Of a stretch of DNA of 55,237 nt, positions 8,893 through 17,723 are shown in pieces. Position 1 is the stretch's first letter; the number at the start of each line of letters is the position of its first letter. The DNA is from Promicromonospora soli (GTDB lineage: Bacteria; Actinomycetota; Actinomycetes; Actinomycetales; Cellulomonadaceae). The DNA lies in contig NZ_BNAS01000007.1 in NCBI RefSeq assembly GCF_014653785.1, positions 153,148-208,384 of the forward strand, in the 5' to 3' direction. The notes under the pieces were generated by a model that searched no databases, was not told the DNA's origin, and was given only the letters and a program-made list of their open reading frames with translations. Both the position numbers and the translations under genes were made by a program.

Positions 8893-10101
8893 TCACTTGT
8901 CCGCCGCGGCTGCGGCCGCGGCCTGCAGCTGAACGTCCAGTCCCTCGCGTCGCATCCGGGTGTCGATGTAGAGCAGGGCCATGACGCCGCCGAGGAAGAG
9001 CACGCTCATGCCGCCCGTGATGATGTAGGTGAGCCCGAGGCTGACCGCGACGCCCACGTCGTTGGCAGCCGTCATCGCCACGCCCATGACGATGCCCACG
9101 GGAACCGCGACGATCTGGCCGATGACGCTCAGGATGATCGAGGTCAGCAGGTAGATGCCGAGCACCCGCCAGAACGTGCCGCGGGTCAGCTTCCACGCCC
9201 GCTGGCACGTGGCCCAGAACCCGCCGCCCTCGACCGCGAGCGCCGGCGGGATGAGGGCGACCCGGGTGACCGCCCAGACGCCGCCCACAACCAGTGCGAT
9301 GAGGACGACGAAGATCCCGATCACGCCGAGCGTCGTGTCCACGGCGAACAGCCCGGCCACGATCGCGATGGCCAGCGCGTAGGCCACGAGCACCGCGACG
9401 AAGCTCAGCAGCGAGAACCCGATGAGGAACCACCAGCGCTTGGCGGCGCGCCGCCACGCGTCGGACACCGAAACCTTGCGGCCGATGACCGAGTCGCTGA
9501 CGGAGATGGCCATGATGCCCATGGCGAGCGGCGTCGCAAGCGTGAGCAGCAGGCCGGTGCCGAGCGCCGACCCGTAGGTCACGCCCAGGAGGTCCTGCGT
9601 GAAGCCCAGGTCCTCGGTGGCGGGGTCGACCTCGAGCTGGGTGAACACGCTGGCGAACAGGTCCGTGAACAGCGTGGTCAGGGGGATGCTGATCAGGGTG
9701 CCGAGCACGACGGCGCCGACCACGACGATCGCCGTCAGGCCCAGCGTCACGCCCGGGTTGTGCCGGACCGCGCCGAACGCGCCGTCGTACAGCTCGCCCA
9801 GGGTGAGCGGGCGCAGCGGGACGATGCCGGGCTTGTCGGCCGGGGGCCGGTAGCCAGGTACCTGCGGCGAGAACGGGGCGTACTGCCCGTACTGGCTCTG
9901 GCCGTACTGCCCGGCTGCAGGAACTCCCGGCGGCGTCCCGTGCTGCGACTGCTCGGGAGCTGGCGGCGCTGCCGGGTCGTACCCGGGCGCGTACTGCCCG
10001 TACCGCGGCGGCTCGCCCCAGCCGCCGGCGGGCTGGGACCCTCCGGGCTGCGGGGGCGTCGGCTGCGCCGGCTGGTCGGGTGCGCTCTCGGGCGTCGTCA
10101 T
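8893..10101 (-). CDS. Multi-spanning membrane protein with proline/tyrosine-rich N-terminus (GPDPase membrane-domain-like)
   Basis: A 402-residue protein. The first ~110 residues are rich in Pro, Gln, Gly and Tyr with repeated QYGQ/GQYAP motifs and are surely disordered. The rest has about six TM helices and resembles the membrane domain annotated in some glycerophosphodiester phosphodiesterases; there is no phosphodiesterase catalytic domain. The start MTTPESAP at 10101 is chosen over an in-frame start 22 codons upstream because it begins the typical low-complexity tail and has GGAG about 10 bases upstream. First gene of the leftward MoxR-associated operon. Function unknown. Confidence 0.75.
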   Translation of the reverse strand: MTTPESAPDQPAQPTPPQPGGSQPAGGWGEPPRYGQYAPGYDPAAPPAPEQSQHGTPPGVPAAGQYGQSQYGQYAPFSPQVPGYRPPADKPGIVPLRPLTLGELYDGAFGAVRHNPGVTLGLTAIVVVGAVVLGTLISIPLTTLFTDLFASVFTQLEVDPATEDLGFTQDLLGVTYGSALGTGLLLTLATPLAMGIMAISVSDSVIGRKVSVSDAWRRAAKRWWFLIGFSLLSFVAVLVAYALAIAIVAGLFAVDTTLGVIGIFVVLIALVVGGVWAVTRVALIPPALAVEGGGFWATCQRAWKLTRGTFWRVLGIYLLTSIILSVIGQIVAVPVGIVMGVAMTAANDVGVAVSLGLTYIITGGMSVLFLGGVMALLYIDTRMRREGLDVQLQAAAAAAADK

Positions 10102-10190
10102 GGGGCGTGCTCCGGGTCTCGTCTCAAGTCGTGCCTGCGCCGCAACCCTAGTACGGGGCACCGACACCGGGCCCGCGTAACTCGAGCGTA

Positions 10191-10209
10191 CTGCGGGGTC
10201 TTCCCGCAG
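10191..10209 (-). terminator. Small GC hairpin after the SpoIIM-like gene
   Basis: CTGCGGG (10191-10197), loop GTCTT, CCCGCAG (10203-10209) forms a perfect 7-bp stem right after the leftward stop at 10213. No U-tract is seen, so termination is only a suggestion. Confidence 0.4.
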
Positions 10210-10212
10210 CCG

Positions 10213-11202
10213 TCACCCAGCCGTGACCACGGTCGCGCCCGCTTCGTGCTCGGCGAGGTCACCGGTGGCCCCCGCCCGGACCGCTCGCCCGCCCAGCACG
10301 TACACGTAGGCCCAGAACCCGGCGAGCACCATGGCGCCGATCAGGATCTTGAGCCACCAGTACATCTCCGAGCCGGTGACGAAGCCCTCCACGAGGCCGG
10401 AGACCCCGAGCGCGACCGCGAGCCCGATGACCGTCGTGATCAGGGAGCGCCCCTCGGCTGCCATGGCTACCGAGCGCTTGCGGTGGCCCGGGTCGATCAG
10501 GGTCCAGAACAGCCGCAGGCCCGCCGCTCCTGCGACGAAGATGCACGTCAGCTCGAGCAGGCCGTGCGGGGCGATGAGCGTGAGGAACAGGTCGAGCTGG
10601 TCGTGGGCGGCCATCATGCCGCCAGCTGCGCCCACGCCTACCGAGTTCTGCCAGAGCACGTTGAGCGTGAAGAATCCGGTGATCCCGCCGGCCACGGCCA
10701 GGGCGGCGATCCGCGCGTTGTTGGTCCACACGACGCCTGCGAACCCGGGGCCCGGCTCGTAGTACGAGGCGAACGCGTTGTTCACATACTCGTCCTGCTC
10801 CGCCGGCGTCATCATCGAGTTCAGCGCGTCGGCGTCGGTGGCGATGTAGATGCCGGCGACGATCGCGACGAGCAGGCAGGCCGCCGTTACCGCGTGGGAC
10901 CACCACCGGATCCGGTAGAACGCCGCCGGCAGCGACACCATCGTGAACCGCACGACCTCGCGCCAGGCGGGCTCGTGCGTGCCCGCGATGCGAGTGCGCG
11001 CGCGGTTCAGGACGTCGGACAGGCTGGTGACCAGCGCCGGGTCCGGTGCAGCGGAACGGACGGTCGACAGGTGCGTGGCCACCGACTGGTACAGGCGCAC
11101 GAGCTCGTCGGACTCGGCGCCGTCCAGGCGGCGCCGGGACGAGAGCTCTTTGAGGCGGTCCCACTCTGCGGCGTGCACGGCGGTGAAGGCGTCGATGTCC
11201 AC
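10213..11202 (-). CDS. Stage II sporulation protein M-like (DUF95) membrane protein
   Basis: A 329-residue integral membrane protein of the SpoIIM/DUF95 family. A soluble N-terminal helical part (about 1-100: VDIDAFTAVHAAEWDRL) is followed by about six TM segments. The family feature NNARIAALAVAGGITG and the central 'APHGLLEL' loop are both clear. In non-sporulating actinobacteria these are paired with RDD proteins near MoxR clusters; the role is unknown but envelope-linked. The GTG at 11202 is preferred because the residues further upstream come from the divergent promoter and the RDD gene opposite. It is divergent from the RDD gene with a 64-bp gap. Confidence 0.82.
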   Translation of the reverse strand: MDIDAFTAVHAAEWDRLKELSSRRRLDGAESDELVRLYQSVATHLSTVRSAAPDPALVTSLSDVLNRARTRIAGTHEPAWREVVRFTMVSLPAAFYRIRWWSHAVTAACLLVAIVAGIYIATDADALNSMMTPAEQDEYVNNAFASYYEPGPGFAGVVWTNNARIAALAVAGGITGFFTLNVLWQNSVGVGAAGGMMAAHDQLDLFLTLIAPHGLLELTCIFVAGAAGLRLFWTLIDPGHRKRSVAMAAEGRSLITTVIGLAVALGVSGLVEGFVTGSEMYWWLKILIGAMVLAGFWAYVYVLGGRAVRAGATGDLAEHEAGATVVTAG

Positions 11203-11266
11203 GACGGTAGTCTGCCGCACAGGAATTACGGCGTGACCCCGAGGCCCCACACCGACCGGAGGAACC

Positions 11267-12094
11267 GTGCAGGACGGCATAGTCATCGGCGAGGGCGTGG
11301 TGCTGGACGCGCGCCCCGCCTCGTTCATCACCCGCGGCATGGGGGCGATGCTCGACTTCATAGTGGTCGGCGCTGCGATCTGGATCTTCCTGTCCATCGC
11401 CGGCATCTGGTTCTTCGAGGTCGCCACGATGAGCCAGGACCTGGCCCTGATCATCTTCTCCGTGGCGAGCGCGGCCGTGGTCGTGGGCGTGCCCGTCACG
11501 GTCGAGACGCTGTCACGCGGCCGGTCGGTCGGCAAGCTCGCCTGCGGCATCCGCGTGGTGCGCGACGACGGCGGTCCGGTCCGGTTCCGGCACGCGCTGG
11601 TCCGCGCCCTGATCGGGGTGTTCGAGCTGTGGCTCACGTTCGGCGCTATCGCGGCCATCGCGTCGCTGTCCAACGCGAAGGGCAAGCGCCTCGGCGACAT
11701 CGCCGCCGGCACGTACGCGGTTCGGGTGCGGGGCGGCAAGCCGCCGTCGGCCCCGGTCGTGATGCCGCAGAGCCTGGCCGCGTGGGCGCACACCGCGGAC
11801 ATGCGCCGTCTGCCGGACGGGCTGGCCCTGGCCGCGCGCCAGCTGCTCGGCCGCGCCGCCCGCCTCGCCCCCGACTCCCGGGCGCGGCTCGCCGACGACC
11901 TCGCCGGCCGCATCGAGCCCTACGTCGCCCCCGGGCCGCCGCCCGGAACGCATCCCGAGGCATTCCTGCACGCGGTCCTCGCCGAGCGTCGCGAGCGCGA
12001 GCTCGCCGCCGGCCAGCGGGAGCGCAAGCGGGCCGAGGAGCAGGCGGCGCTGCTGCACCGTCTTCCGTTCGCGGTGGCGGACCCGCCGCGCTGA
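11267..12094 (+). CDS. RDD family membrane protein
   Basis: A 275-residue RDD protein. The family residues appear in the N-terminal half: 'DARPASFITRGMGAMLDF' (Arg and Asp of RDD), then TM helices at about 27-47, 58-78 and 105-130, with GRSVGKLACGIRVVRDDG between. The C-terminal ~110 residues are soluble, helical and highly charged (RERELAAGQRERKRAEEQ), an extension beyond the core domain. RDD proteins are poorly understood; some have been linked to ion/proton exchange. GTG start with a strong GGAGG site 6 bases upstream. Divergent to the SpoIIM-like gene, a common pair. Confidence 0.85.
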   Translation: MQDGIVIGEGVVLDARPASFITRGMGAMLDFIVVGAAIWIFLSIAGIWFFEVATMSQDLALIIFSVASAAVVVGVPVTVETLSRGRSVGKLACGIRVVRDDGGPVRFRHALVRALIGVFELWLTFGAIAAIASLSNAKGKRLGDIAAGTYAVRVRGGKPPSAPVVMPQSLAAWAHTADMRRLPDGLALAARQLLGRAARLAPDSRARLADDLAGRIEPYVAPGPPPGTHPEAFLHAVLAERRERELAAGQRERKRAEEQAALLHRLPFAVADPPR

Positions 12095-12125
12095 GCGCGC
12101 GGCTCGACCTCACTCGGGTGACGCG

Positions 12126-13313
12126 TCAGGTCCGGATGTCGTCCCAGGCGCGCATCAGGCCACGCGAGCGCAGGGCGTCCGAGCAGCGGAGCAGCCCGGC
12201 CTGCACCGCCCGGCGCAGCCGGGCCGACGTCGGCCGCTCGACGCCGTAGTGGATCGCCACCGCGAGGACCACGCTCAGCGCGCCCGCCGCGAAGAGGGCG
12301 ACCGTGCGGGTGGTCTGGTGGGCGAGCAGGTCGATCACGGCGTACCCGAACTGCGTGTGCACCAGGTAGATGGGATACGTCAGGGCACCGGCCGTGCCGA
12401 GCGCTGCCACCAGCCGGCCGGGCGGGCGCACTTTGCCCTGCAGCGTCGTCGCCCAGACGGCGACGACGCACGCCAGCATGATCGCCGCCGCGACGAATGG
12501 GCTCACCAGGACGCCCTGGAGGTCGGAAGCGCGGCCGGCGGCATCGACGACCCGCATGACGCACAGGCCCAGCGACCCGACGAGGATGAGGCCCGTGACC
12601 AGGTCGAACCCGTCGCGGTAGGCGAGGAACAGCAGCATGCCGACGGCGAAGTAGGGGGCGTAGTTCGGCACCAGCCAGTCGACGAGCCACTGGGCGCCGA
12701 GCGCCTGGGCGGCCCAGCCGGCGAGCGGCCAGATCGCGGCGAAGGCCAGCACCCGGTTGCGCGTGAGCGGACCGAGCGCCAGCACTACCAGCACGAGCAG
12801 GTAGAACTTGAGCTCCACGAGCAGGGTCCAGAACACGACCTGGAGTCCCGTGACCTGGAACAGGTCCTGCACCATCGTGAGGTTGACGAGGGTCTCGGTC
12901 AGGCTCGCCTGCCGTCCGCCCGACCACACCTGCTGCAGGCCCGCCGTCAGCACGACGCACGCCCAGTAGGCCGGGAAGAGCCGGCCGACCCGGGAGGCGA
13001 TGAAGCCCGCTATCCCCCGGCCGTCCGAGGTGAGCAGGATGACGAACCCCGAGATCATGAAGAACAGCTCGACGGCGAGCCAGCCGTACCGCGTGAACTC
13101 GTTGAGCAGCGGAAACGCGTGGACCGGGTTGACACCCCAGTAGCCGCTCACGCTCGTGGTCGCCGTGAAGTGGTACAGGAGCACGGCCGCGGCGGCGACG
13201 AACCGCAGCCCATCTATGGCCACGAGCCGGCCGGAGGTTTTCCGGCCCGTACTACCCGTGGTTGCGTAGGTCGCCTCGGGCGTCTTGGCGGGTGGGCTGT
13301 AGCGGCGGGTCAT
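12126..13313 (-). CDS. Acyltransferase 3 (OafA/NodX-type) membrane protein
   Basis: A 395-residue membrane acyltransferase with about ten TM helices. It shows LRFVAAAAVLLYHF with the family's conserved Arg and His near the N-terminus, FFMISGFVI, the R-x-x-R-L-FPAYW motif and WTLLVELKFY with the conserved Glu. It would transfer acyl (often acetyl) groups from the cytoplasm to surface carbohydrates. There is no C-terminal SGNH domain, unlike three other acyltransferases in this window. It lies 40 bp downstream of a GT4 glycosyltransferase in the same direction, so its substrate is plausibly the glycan made by that gene. Confidence 0.88.
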   Translation of the reverse strand: MTRRYSPPAKTPEATYATTGSTGRKTSGRLVAIDGLRFVAAAAVLLYHFTATTSVSGYWGVNPVHAFPLLNEFTRYGWLAVELFFMISGFVILLTSDGRGIAGFIASRVGRLFPAYWACVVLTAGLQQVWSGGRQASLTETLVNLTMVQDLFQVTGLQVVFWTLLVELKFYLLVLVVLALGPLTRNRVLAFAAIWPLAGWAAQALGAQWLVDWLVPNYAPYFAVGMLLFLAYRDGFDLVTGLILVGSLGLCVMRVVDAAGRASDLQGVLVSPFVAAAIMLACVVAVWATTLQGKVRPPGRLVAALGTAGALTYPIYLVHTQFGYAVIDLLAHQTTRTVALFAAGALSVVLAVAIHYGVERPTSARLRRAVQAGLLRCSDALRSRGLMRAWDDIRT

Positions 13314-13353
13314 CGCCGAAGACCTTAGATCACGGATAGATAACGGTCAAACT

Positions 13354-14430
13354 TCACCTTACCAGAAGGGCGAGCAGAGCCTTGGCGGAGGAGTTCCAGT
13401 CGTACCCTGCGGCACGGATCCGCGCGGCCGCCGACCGTTCGGCCCAGGTCTCCGGATCTTCGAGCTCGCGGACCGCGGCGACGAACCCGGCGACGTCGTC
13501 CGGGTCGACGTACGCGCCCGCAGCCCCGCCGACCTCCCGGAACACGGGGATGTCGCTGACCACGACGGGCGTACCGAGCGACATGGCCTCCACCAGCGGG
13601 AGCCCGAAGCCCTCGTCGCGGGACCCGGAGACGAGCGCCGTCGCCCTGCGCAGCACGTCACGGTAGAGCTCGTCGGACGCGCCGTCGTGGAACACGAGCG
13701 AGCCGTCGCCCGCCAGCCCGCTCAGCCGCTCCCGCTGTTCGGTCTTGACCGGGCTCATGAGGTGCAGCTCCCACCCCGGCAGGTCCGCCATGGCGCGCGC
13801 GGGCAGCTCGACGTTCTTGTACGGCATGAACGAGCCCATGTACACGAGCGACCGGGTGCGCGGAGGGGCGGCCTGGCCGGCCGCCAGGTCCGGCACCGGG
13901 TCGGGCGCGTTCGGAACGACGGTTACCTCGCGTCGGGTCAGCCGGTGCCGCGCGATGAGGTCGCGCGTGGTCTCCGAGACGGTGACCACGGCGTCGGCCC
14001 GGTTCAGCAGCACGCGCTGCGGCCACCACGCGAGGTGGAACGCCCGCCACAGCAGGCGCACGGGCGCGGGCAGGTTCCGGGGCGGTGTGGGGTGCCGGTA
14101 GTAGATGAGGTCGTGCAGGGTCAGCACCACCCGGTAGTCACGCCCCCAGGTGCCCATGGTCTGCATCGGGCTGAACACGACGTCGGCGCCCGTGCGGCGC
14201 ACCTGCCGCGCCACGAACGGCTCGCGCCAGCTCGTCGGGGCGCTCACCAGGTGCCACGGCAGGCCGTCGGGCAGGTGGTCGAGCTGACGCTCGTCGTTGA
14301 CCAGCACCTCGATCGGGTGCAGCTTGGCCAGCGCGGTCACGATCCCCGCGGTGTACCGGCTGATGCCGTCGTGGCGGCCGACCCGCAGGTACCGGCAGTC
14401 GACGACGATCTTCGGCTGCGCTTCCGTCAT
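13354..14430 (-). CDS. Glycosyltransferase, GT4 family
   Basis: A 358-residue GT-B glycosyltransferase. The N-terminal domain opens with KIVVDCRYL-VGRHDGISRYT, and the C-terminal nucleotide-sugar site has LVYMGSFMPYKN and the GSRDEGFGLPLVEAMSLGTPVVVSD block with the family Glu residues (EGFGLPLVE). It likely transfers a sugar from a nucleotide donor to a surface polysaccharide or lipid acceptor; donor unknown. Its ATG overlaps the stop of the alpha/beta hydrolase (ATGA), and an acyltransferase follows 40 bp later, giving a three-gene leftward operon. Confidence 0.9.
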   Translation of the reverse strand: MTEAQPKIVVDCRYLRVGRHDGISRYTAGIVTALAKLHPIEVLVNDERQLDHLPDGLPWHLVSAPTSWREPFVARQVRRTGADVVFSPMQTMGTWGRDYRVVLTLHDLIYYRHPTPPRNLPAPVRLLWRAFHLAWWPQRVLLNRADAVVTVSETTRDLIARHRLTRREVTVVPNAPDPVPDLAAGQAAPPRTRSLVYMGSFMPYKNVELPARAMADLPGWELHLMSPVKTEQRERLSGLAGDGSLVFHDGASDELYRDVLRRATALVSGSRDEGFGLPLVEAMSLGTPVVVSDIPVFREVGGAAGAYVDPDDVAGFVAAVRELEDPETWAERSAAARIRAAGYDWNSSAKALLALLVR

Positions 14431-15434
14431 GGCGTGGCGCCTTCGAGGCCGGCGAAGAACCCCGCGATCTCGCGCGCGACGGCGTCCGGCGCCTCGTAGT
14501 GCGCCAGATGCCCCACCCGCGGGACGACGACGAGCTGCGCCTGGGCGAACATCGCCTGCAGCACCCGCTGGGAGGGCAGCGGGGCGACGTCGTCGTTCTC
14601 GGATGCCACCAGCAGCGTCGGCACGCGGATGTCCGCGGCGTAGCCGGCGACGTCGGTGCCGACCGAGGCGTGGAACGCCTCCAGCAGCGTGCGCCGGTCC
14701 GCGAAGCCCGAGAAGTACCGGTCGTGCTCGGCGTGGATCCAGCGTCGCAGGTCCCGGTCGCCGGTTGTGACCATCGCCACGCTCGCGATCCGGGTGAACA
14801 GTTGGTGACGCAGAAGTGCAGTCCCGATGGCCTCGGGCAACGCCGCGGCCAGCCGGTGCACCCCGACCGTCACCGCGCTCAGCACGCGCCGGGGGCCCGC
14901 GAGCGCCGCCGTAGCGATCGGGTTCACCAGGACCAGAGCCCGCACGGCGGGCGCACCGGAGGCGGCCATGGTTGCTGCCGCGACGATCGACCCGAAGGAG
15001 TGTCCGGCCAGGACCACGTCCCCCTCCGGTATGACGGCGTCCCCCTCAGGTATGACGCCGGCCAGCAGCTCGGCCGTCCAGGCGGCGTAGCCGGCGACGT
15101 CGTGCACGCCCTCCGGGAGTGGCGCGGAGGCACCGAATCCGGGCAGGTCAGGCACCCATACCTGCAGGTCAGGGCGCTGACGCACGAGGTGCGCGACGAT
15201 CGGCTCCAGTCCGTGATGGTCGCCCCGGAGGCCGTGCAGGAACACGAGCCGGTTCGGCGCGGCGGCGTCGCCGTAGACCCGGATGTGGGCGCGGACGCCG
15301 CGGATCTCCCGGTCCTCGTCGCGTACGGGTGTGCCCGCGACGAGTCCCGCGTACGGTGCTTTCTGCGGGGGTTCTTGCGGTACAGCCTCGTGCGGCGACG
15401 CGGCACTGCCGCGCGGGTTCGTGTCGGTGTTCAT
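14427..15434 (-). CDS. Alpha/beta hydrolase
   Basis: A 335-residue alpha/beta-hydrolase fold protein. Visible features are the oxyanion region FLHGLRGDHHG, nucleophile elbow GHSFGS, acid-region ASENDDVAPL and catalytic His in RVGHLAHYE. Substrate unknown; similarity is to general esterase/haloperoxidase-like hydrolases. The ATG at 15434 is chosen over another six codons upstream because AGGGTC sits at a suitable distance; both are possible. A 7-residue tandem duplication (VIPEGDA-VIPEGDV, from about 21 duplicated bases near 15019-15060) sits just before the nucleophile elbow. First gene of the operon with a GT4 and an acyltransferase. Confidence 0.87.
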   Translation of the reverse strand: MNTDTNPRGSAASPHEAVPQEPPQKAPYAGLVAGTPVRDEDREIRGVRAHIRVYGDAAAPNRLVFLHGLRGDHHGLEPIVAHLVRQRPDLQVWVPDLPGFGASAPLPEGVHDVAGYAAWTAELLAGVIPEGDAVIPEGDVVLAGHSFGSIVAAATMAASGAPAVRALVLVNPIATAALAGPRRVLSAVTVGVHRLAAALPEAIGTALLRHQLFTRIASVAMVTTGDRDLRRWIHAEHDRYFSGFADRRTLLEAFHASVGTDVAGYAADIRVPTLLVASENDDVAPLPSQRVLQAMFAQAQLVVVPRVGHLAHYEAPDAVAREIAGFFAGLEGATP

Positions 15435-15561
15435 CGCGCTGACCCTAAGCATTCAAGTAGCCGCCGCGGGAGTGGTCCGACAAAGATGGGGGTAAACCCC
15501 CATTCGATTCCGGGGGGAAACCTGGTGGCGGAGAAGGCCATCCTTACGTCACCGTTGACCC

Positions 15562-16497
15562 ATGCCAGCCATAGCGGTCGCCCTCGCCGTTCTCGGCGCC
15601 GCCCTTTTCGCCGGCGCTGCTGTCCTGCAGCACCGCGAGGTCGCCGACCTCTATGGGGAGCCGCTCCCTCGCGAACGCGTCCTGTCGCTGCGCCGCCTCG
15701 CCAGGATCGCGCGGCGGCCCGGCTGGCTGGCCGGGTTCGGGCTTGCCGGGGGCGGGACGATAGTCCACGCCATCGCCCTGGCACTCGCCCCGCTCCGCCT
15801 GGTTCAGCCGATCGGCGTGCTCGCGGTGCCCGTAGCGGTACTGCTGTCCTCGCTCCGGCTGCGCCGCGTGCCCGGCCGCAGCGTGCTCCTCGGCGTCGCC
15901 CTGACCATGGCCGGCGTCGCGGTGTTCGTCGCCGCCTCCGTGGGTGCCACATCGGGCAACCCACCGCCGCCCGGGTCCACCCTGCCGACCACTCTCATCG
16001 TCGGCGGCATCGTGCTGGCGCTCGGCATGGGCGGCCTGGCGGTGGGCGGCTGGCTGCGCTGCGTCGCCTGCGCCACGGCGGGGGCCACCGCGTTCGGCCT
16101 CCTCTCCGCACTGATGCGGGTGATCTTCCAGGAGCTCGCCGCCGGCGACAGCCGCTGGTACGAGCCGCCGGTGCTCGGTGCGGCAGCCAGCGCCGTCGTC
16201 GCCCTCGTGGTGGGCGGCTGGCTGGTGCAGCAGGCCTACCCGTCCGGCCCGCCCGAGGTAGTGGTCGCGTGCCTCACCGTCGTGGACCCGATCGTGGCGG
16301 TGCTCCTCGGCGCGCTGCTCCTCGGCGAGGGCGCCGACACGCCCGTCGCCACCTGGTTCCTCCTCGGAGGCGCGGCGCTCGCCGCGTCCGCCGGGGTCCT
16401 CGTTCTTGCTCGGCTCCACCCTGACGCCGTCGCAGCCCGCACGGCGCGTACCGCCCCTTCGACACTTCCCGAACCATCGAGAGGCACAGCACAGTGA
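15562..16497 (+). CDS. DMT/EamA-like membrane transporter
   Basis: A 311-residue protein with about nine to ten TM helices in the DMT-superfamily style (IGVLAVPVAVLLSSLRL; VVDPIVAVLLGALLLGE near the C-terminus, which is typical of the second EamA repeat). The substrate is unknown. An in-frame TGA stands two codons upstream (TGA CCC ATG), so 15562 is the first possible ATG; no Shine-Dalgarno is apparent, and it may be leaderless. Its stop overlaps the GTG of the next glycosyltransferase (GTGA), so the two are coupled. Pairing of a DMT-like protein with a GT4 suggests a role in lipid-linked glycan synthesis or flipping, which is an inference. Confidence 0.8.
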   Translation: MPAIAVALAVLGAALFAGAAVLQHREVADLYGEPLPRERVLSLRRLARIARRPGWLAGFGLAGGGTIVHAIALALAPLRLVQPIGVLAVPVAVLLSSLRLRRVPGRSVLLGVALTMAGVAVFVAASVGATSGNPPPPGSTLPTTLIVGGIVLALGMGGLAVGGWLRCVACATAGATAFGLLSALMRVIFQELAAGDSRWYEPPVLGAAASAVVALVVGGWLVQQAYPSGPPEVVVACLTVVDPIVAVLLGALLLGEGADTPVATWFLLGGAALAASAGVLVLARLHPDAVAARTARTAPSTLPEPSRGTAQ

Positions 16498-17678
16498 ACC
16501 TGCCTGGTACTCCCCGCACGATCTTGATCGGCGCCGATACCTATCCGCCCGCCGTGAACGGCGCCGCCCGGTTCGCCGGCAGCCTGGCCACCGGCCTGGC
16601 CCGCCGCGGGTACGACGTGCACGTCGTCGCACCGTCTCCGACAGGTCGGCCCTCGCGCGAGGTGCTCGACGGCGTCGTGCTGCACGGGCTGCGTTCCAGC
16701 CGGTACCCGACGCACCACAACCTGCAGATCTCCCTGCCGTGGGAGACGCGCCGGGCGGTCGCGGAGATCCTGGCGGAGATCCGGCCCGACGTCGTGCACA
16801 CCAACGGCAGCTTCATCGTCGGCCGCGCACTGGTGGACGCCGCGCACCGCGAGGGGCTCCCCCTGGTGGCCACCAACCACCTGATGCCCGAGAACCTGGT
16901 CGGCTACCTGCTGGTGCCCAGCTCGATGCATCGCACCGTCGGGCGCTGGCTCTGGCAGGACATCGGCCGCGTCTATGCCAAGGCGGACGTCGTCACGGCC
17001 CCCACGCCGCGTGCCGTGGACCTGCTCGCGCAGCACGCCGGGCTCAGCCACGCGATCCCCGTGTCCAACGGCATCGACACCGACCGGTACACGACCACGG
17101 TCCGGGACGGCCGCACGGAGCCGACGGTCCTGTTCGTGGGCCGCCTCGACCAGGAGAAGCGGGTCGACGAGATCATCCGGGCCTTCGCCCTGCTCCCCGA
17201 GGACCTGCCGGGACGGCTCGAGATCGTCGGCACCGGCACGAAGGCCGACGACTGGGCGGCGCTCGCCGCGTCCTCCGGCGTCTCGCACCGGGTCCGCTTC
17301 CGCGGCTACGTGCCCGACGACGAGCTGCTTACCGCCTACTCCGAGGCCGACGTGTTCTGCATGCCCGGGGTGGCCGAGCTGCAGAGCCTGGTCACGCTCG
17401 AGGCGATGGCCTCGGGCCTGCCGGTGGTCGCCGCCGACGCGATGGCGCTGCCCCACCTGGTCCGCCCCGGCGTCAACGGCTGGCTCTACACGCCCGGCGA
17501 CGTGCGCGAGCTGGCGAACCGGCTCGGCGACCTCCTGGCGGACGCCGGCCTGCGCCGCCGCATGGGCGCGGCCAGCCGGGAGCTGGTCGCGGCGCACGCC
17601 GTGGACGGCACCCTCGACGCGTTCGAGGGCATCTACGAGAAGGTCCGGAGCATGCACGACATGCCCGCGGCGGCCTGA
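16494..17678 (+). CDS. Glycosyltransferase, GT4 family (mannosyl/diacylglycerol-glycosyltransferase-like)
   Basis: A 394-residue GT-B enzyme. N-terminal signature IGADTYPPAVNGAARFAGSLA is of the type seen in lipid- or GDP-mannose-using GT4 enzymes. The C-terminal domain shows LFVGRLDQEKRVDEII and the acceptor/donor block GVAELQSLVTLEAMASGLPVVA. It probably glycosylates a lipid or lipoglycan acceptor at the membrane; donor and acceptor cannot be read from sequence. Its GTG overlaps the upstream transporter's stop. It ends in a strong bidirectional hairpin at 17683-17719. Confidence 0.9.
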   Translation: MNLPGTPRTILIGADTYPPAVNGAARFAGSLATGLARRGYDVHVVAPSPTGRPSREVLDGVVLHGLRSSRYPTHHNLQISLPWETRRAVAEILAEIRPDVVHTNGSFIVGRALVDAAHREGLPLVATNHLMPENLVGYLLVPSSMHRTVGRWLWQDIGRVYAKADVVTAPTPRAVDLLAQHAGLSHAIPVSNGIDTDRYTTTVRDGRTEPTVLFVGRLDQEKRVDEIIRAFALLPEDLPGRLEIVGTGTKADDWAALAASSGVSHRVRFRGYVPDDELLTAYSEADVFCMPGVAELQSLVTLEAMASGLPVVAADAMALPHLVRPGVNGWLYTPGDVRELANRLGDLLADAGLRRRMGAASRELVAAHAVDGTLDAFEGIYEKVRSMHDMPAAA

Positions 17679-17682
17679 GTGA

Positions 17683-17719
17683 CCCCGCCCCGCCGAAGTA
17701 GAACTGCGGCGGGGCGGGG
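17683..17719. terminator. Bidirectional GC-rich terminator between convergent genes
   Basis: CCCCGCCCCGCCG (17683-17695), an 11-base loop and CGGCGGGGCGGGG (17707-17719) make a perfect 13-bp stem. It sits between the GT4 stop (17678) and the convergent NRAMP stop (17724). The loop plus one arm matches the repeat at 14-52. Confidence 0.75.
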
Positions 17720-17723
17720 CGGG

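Noticed and set aside
8161-12249. A 1362-codon plus-strand frame
   Set aside because: It is antisense to the DUF4129, GPDPase-like and SpoIIM genes and overlaps the RDD gene in another frame, with low-complexity Arg/Ala/Gly content typical of shadows.
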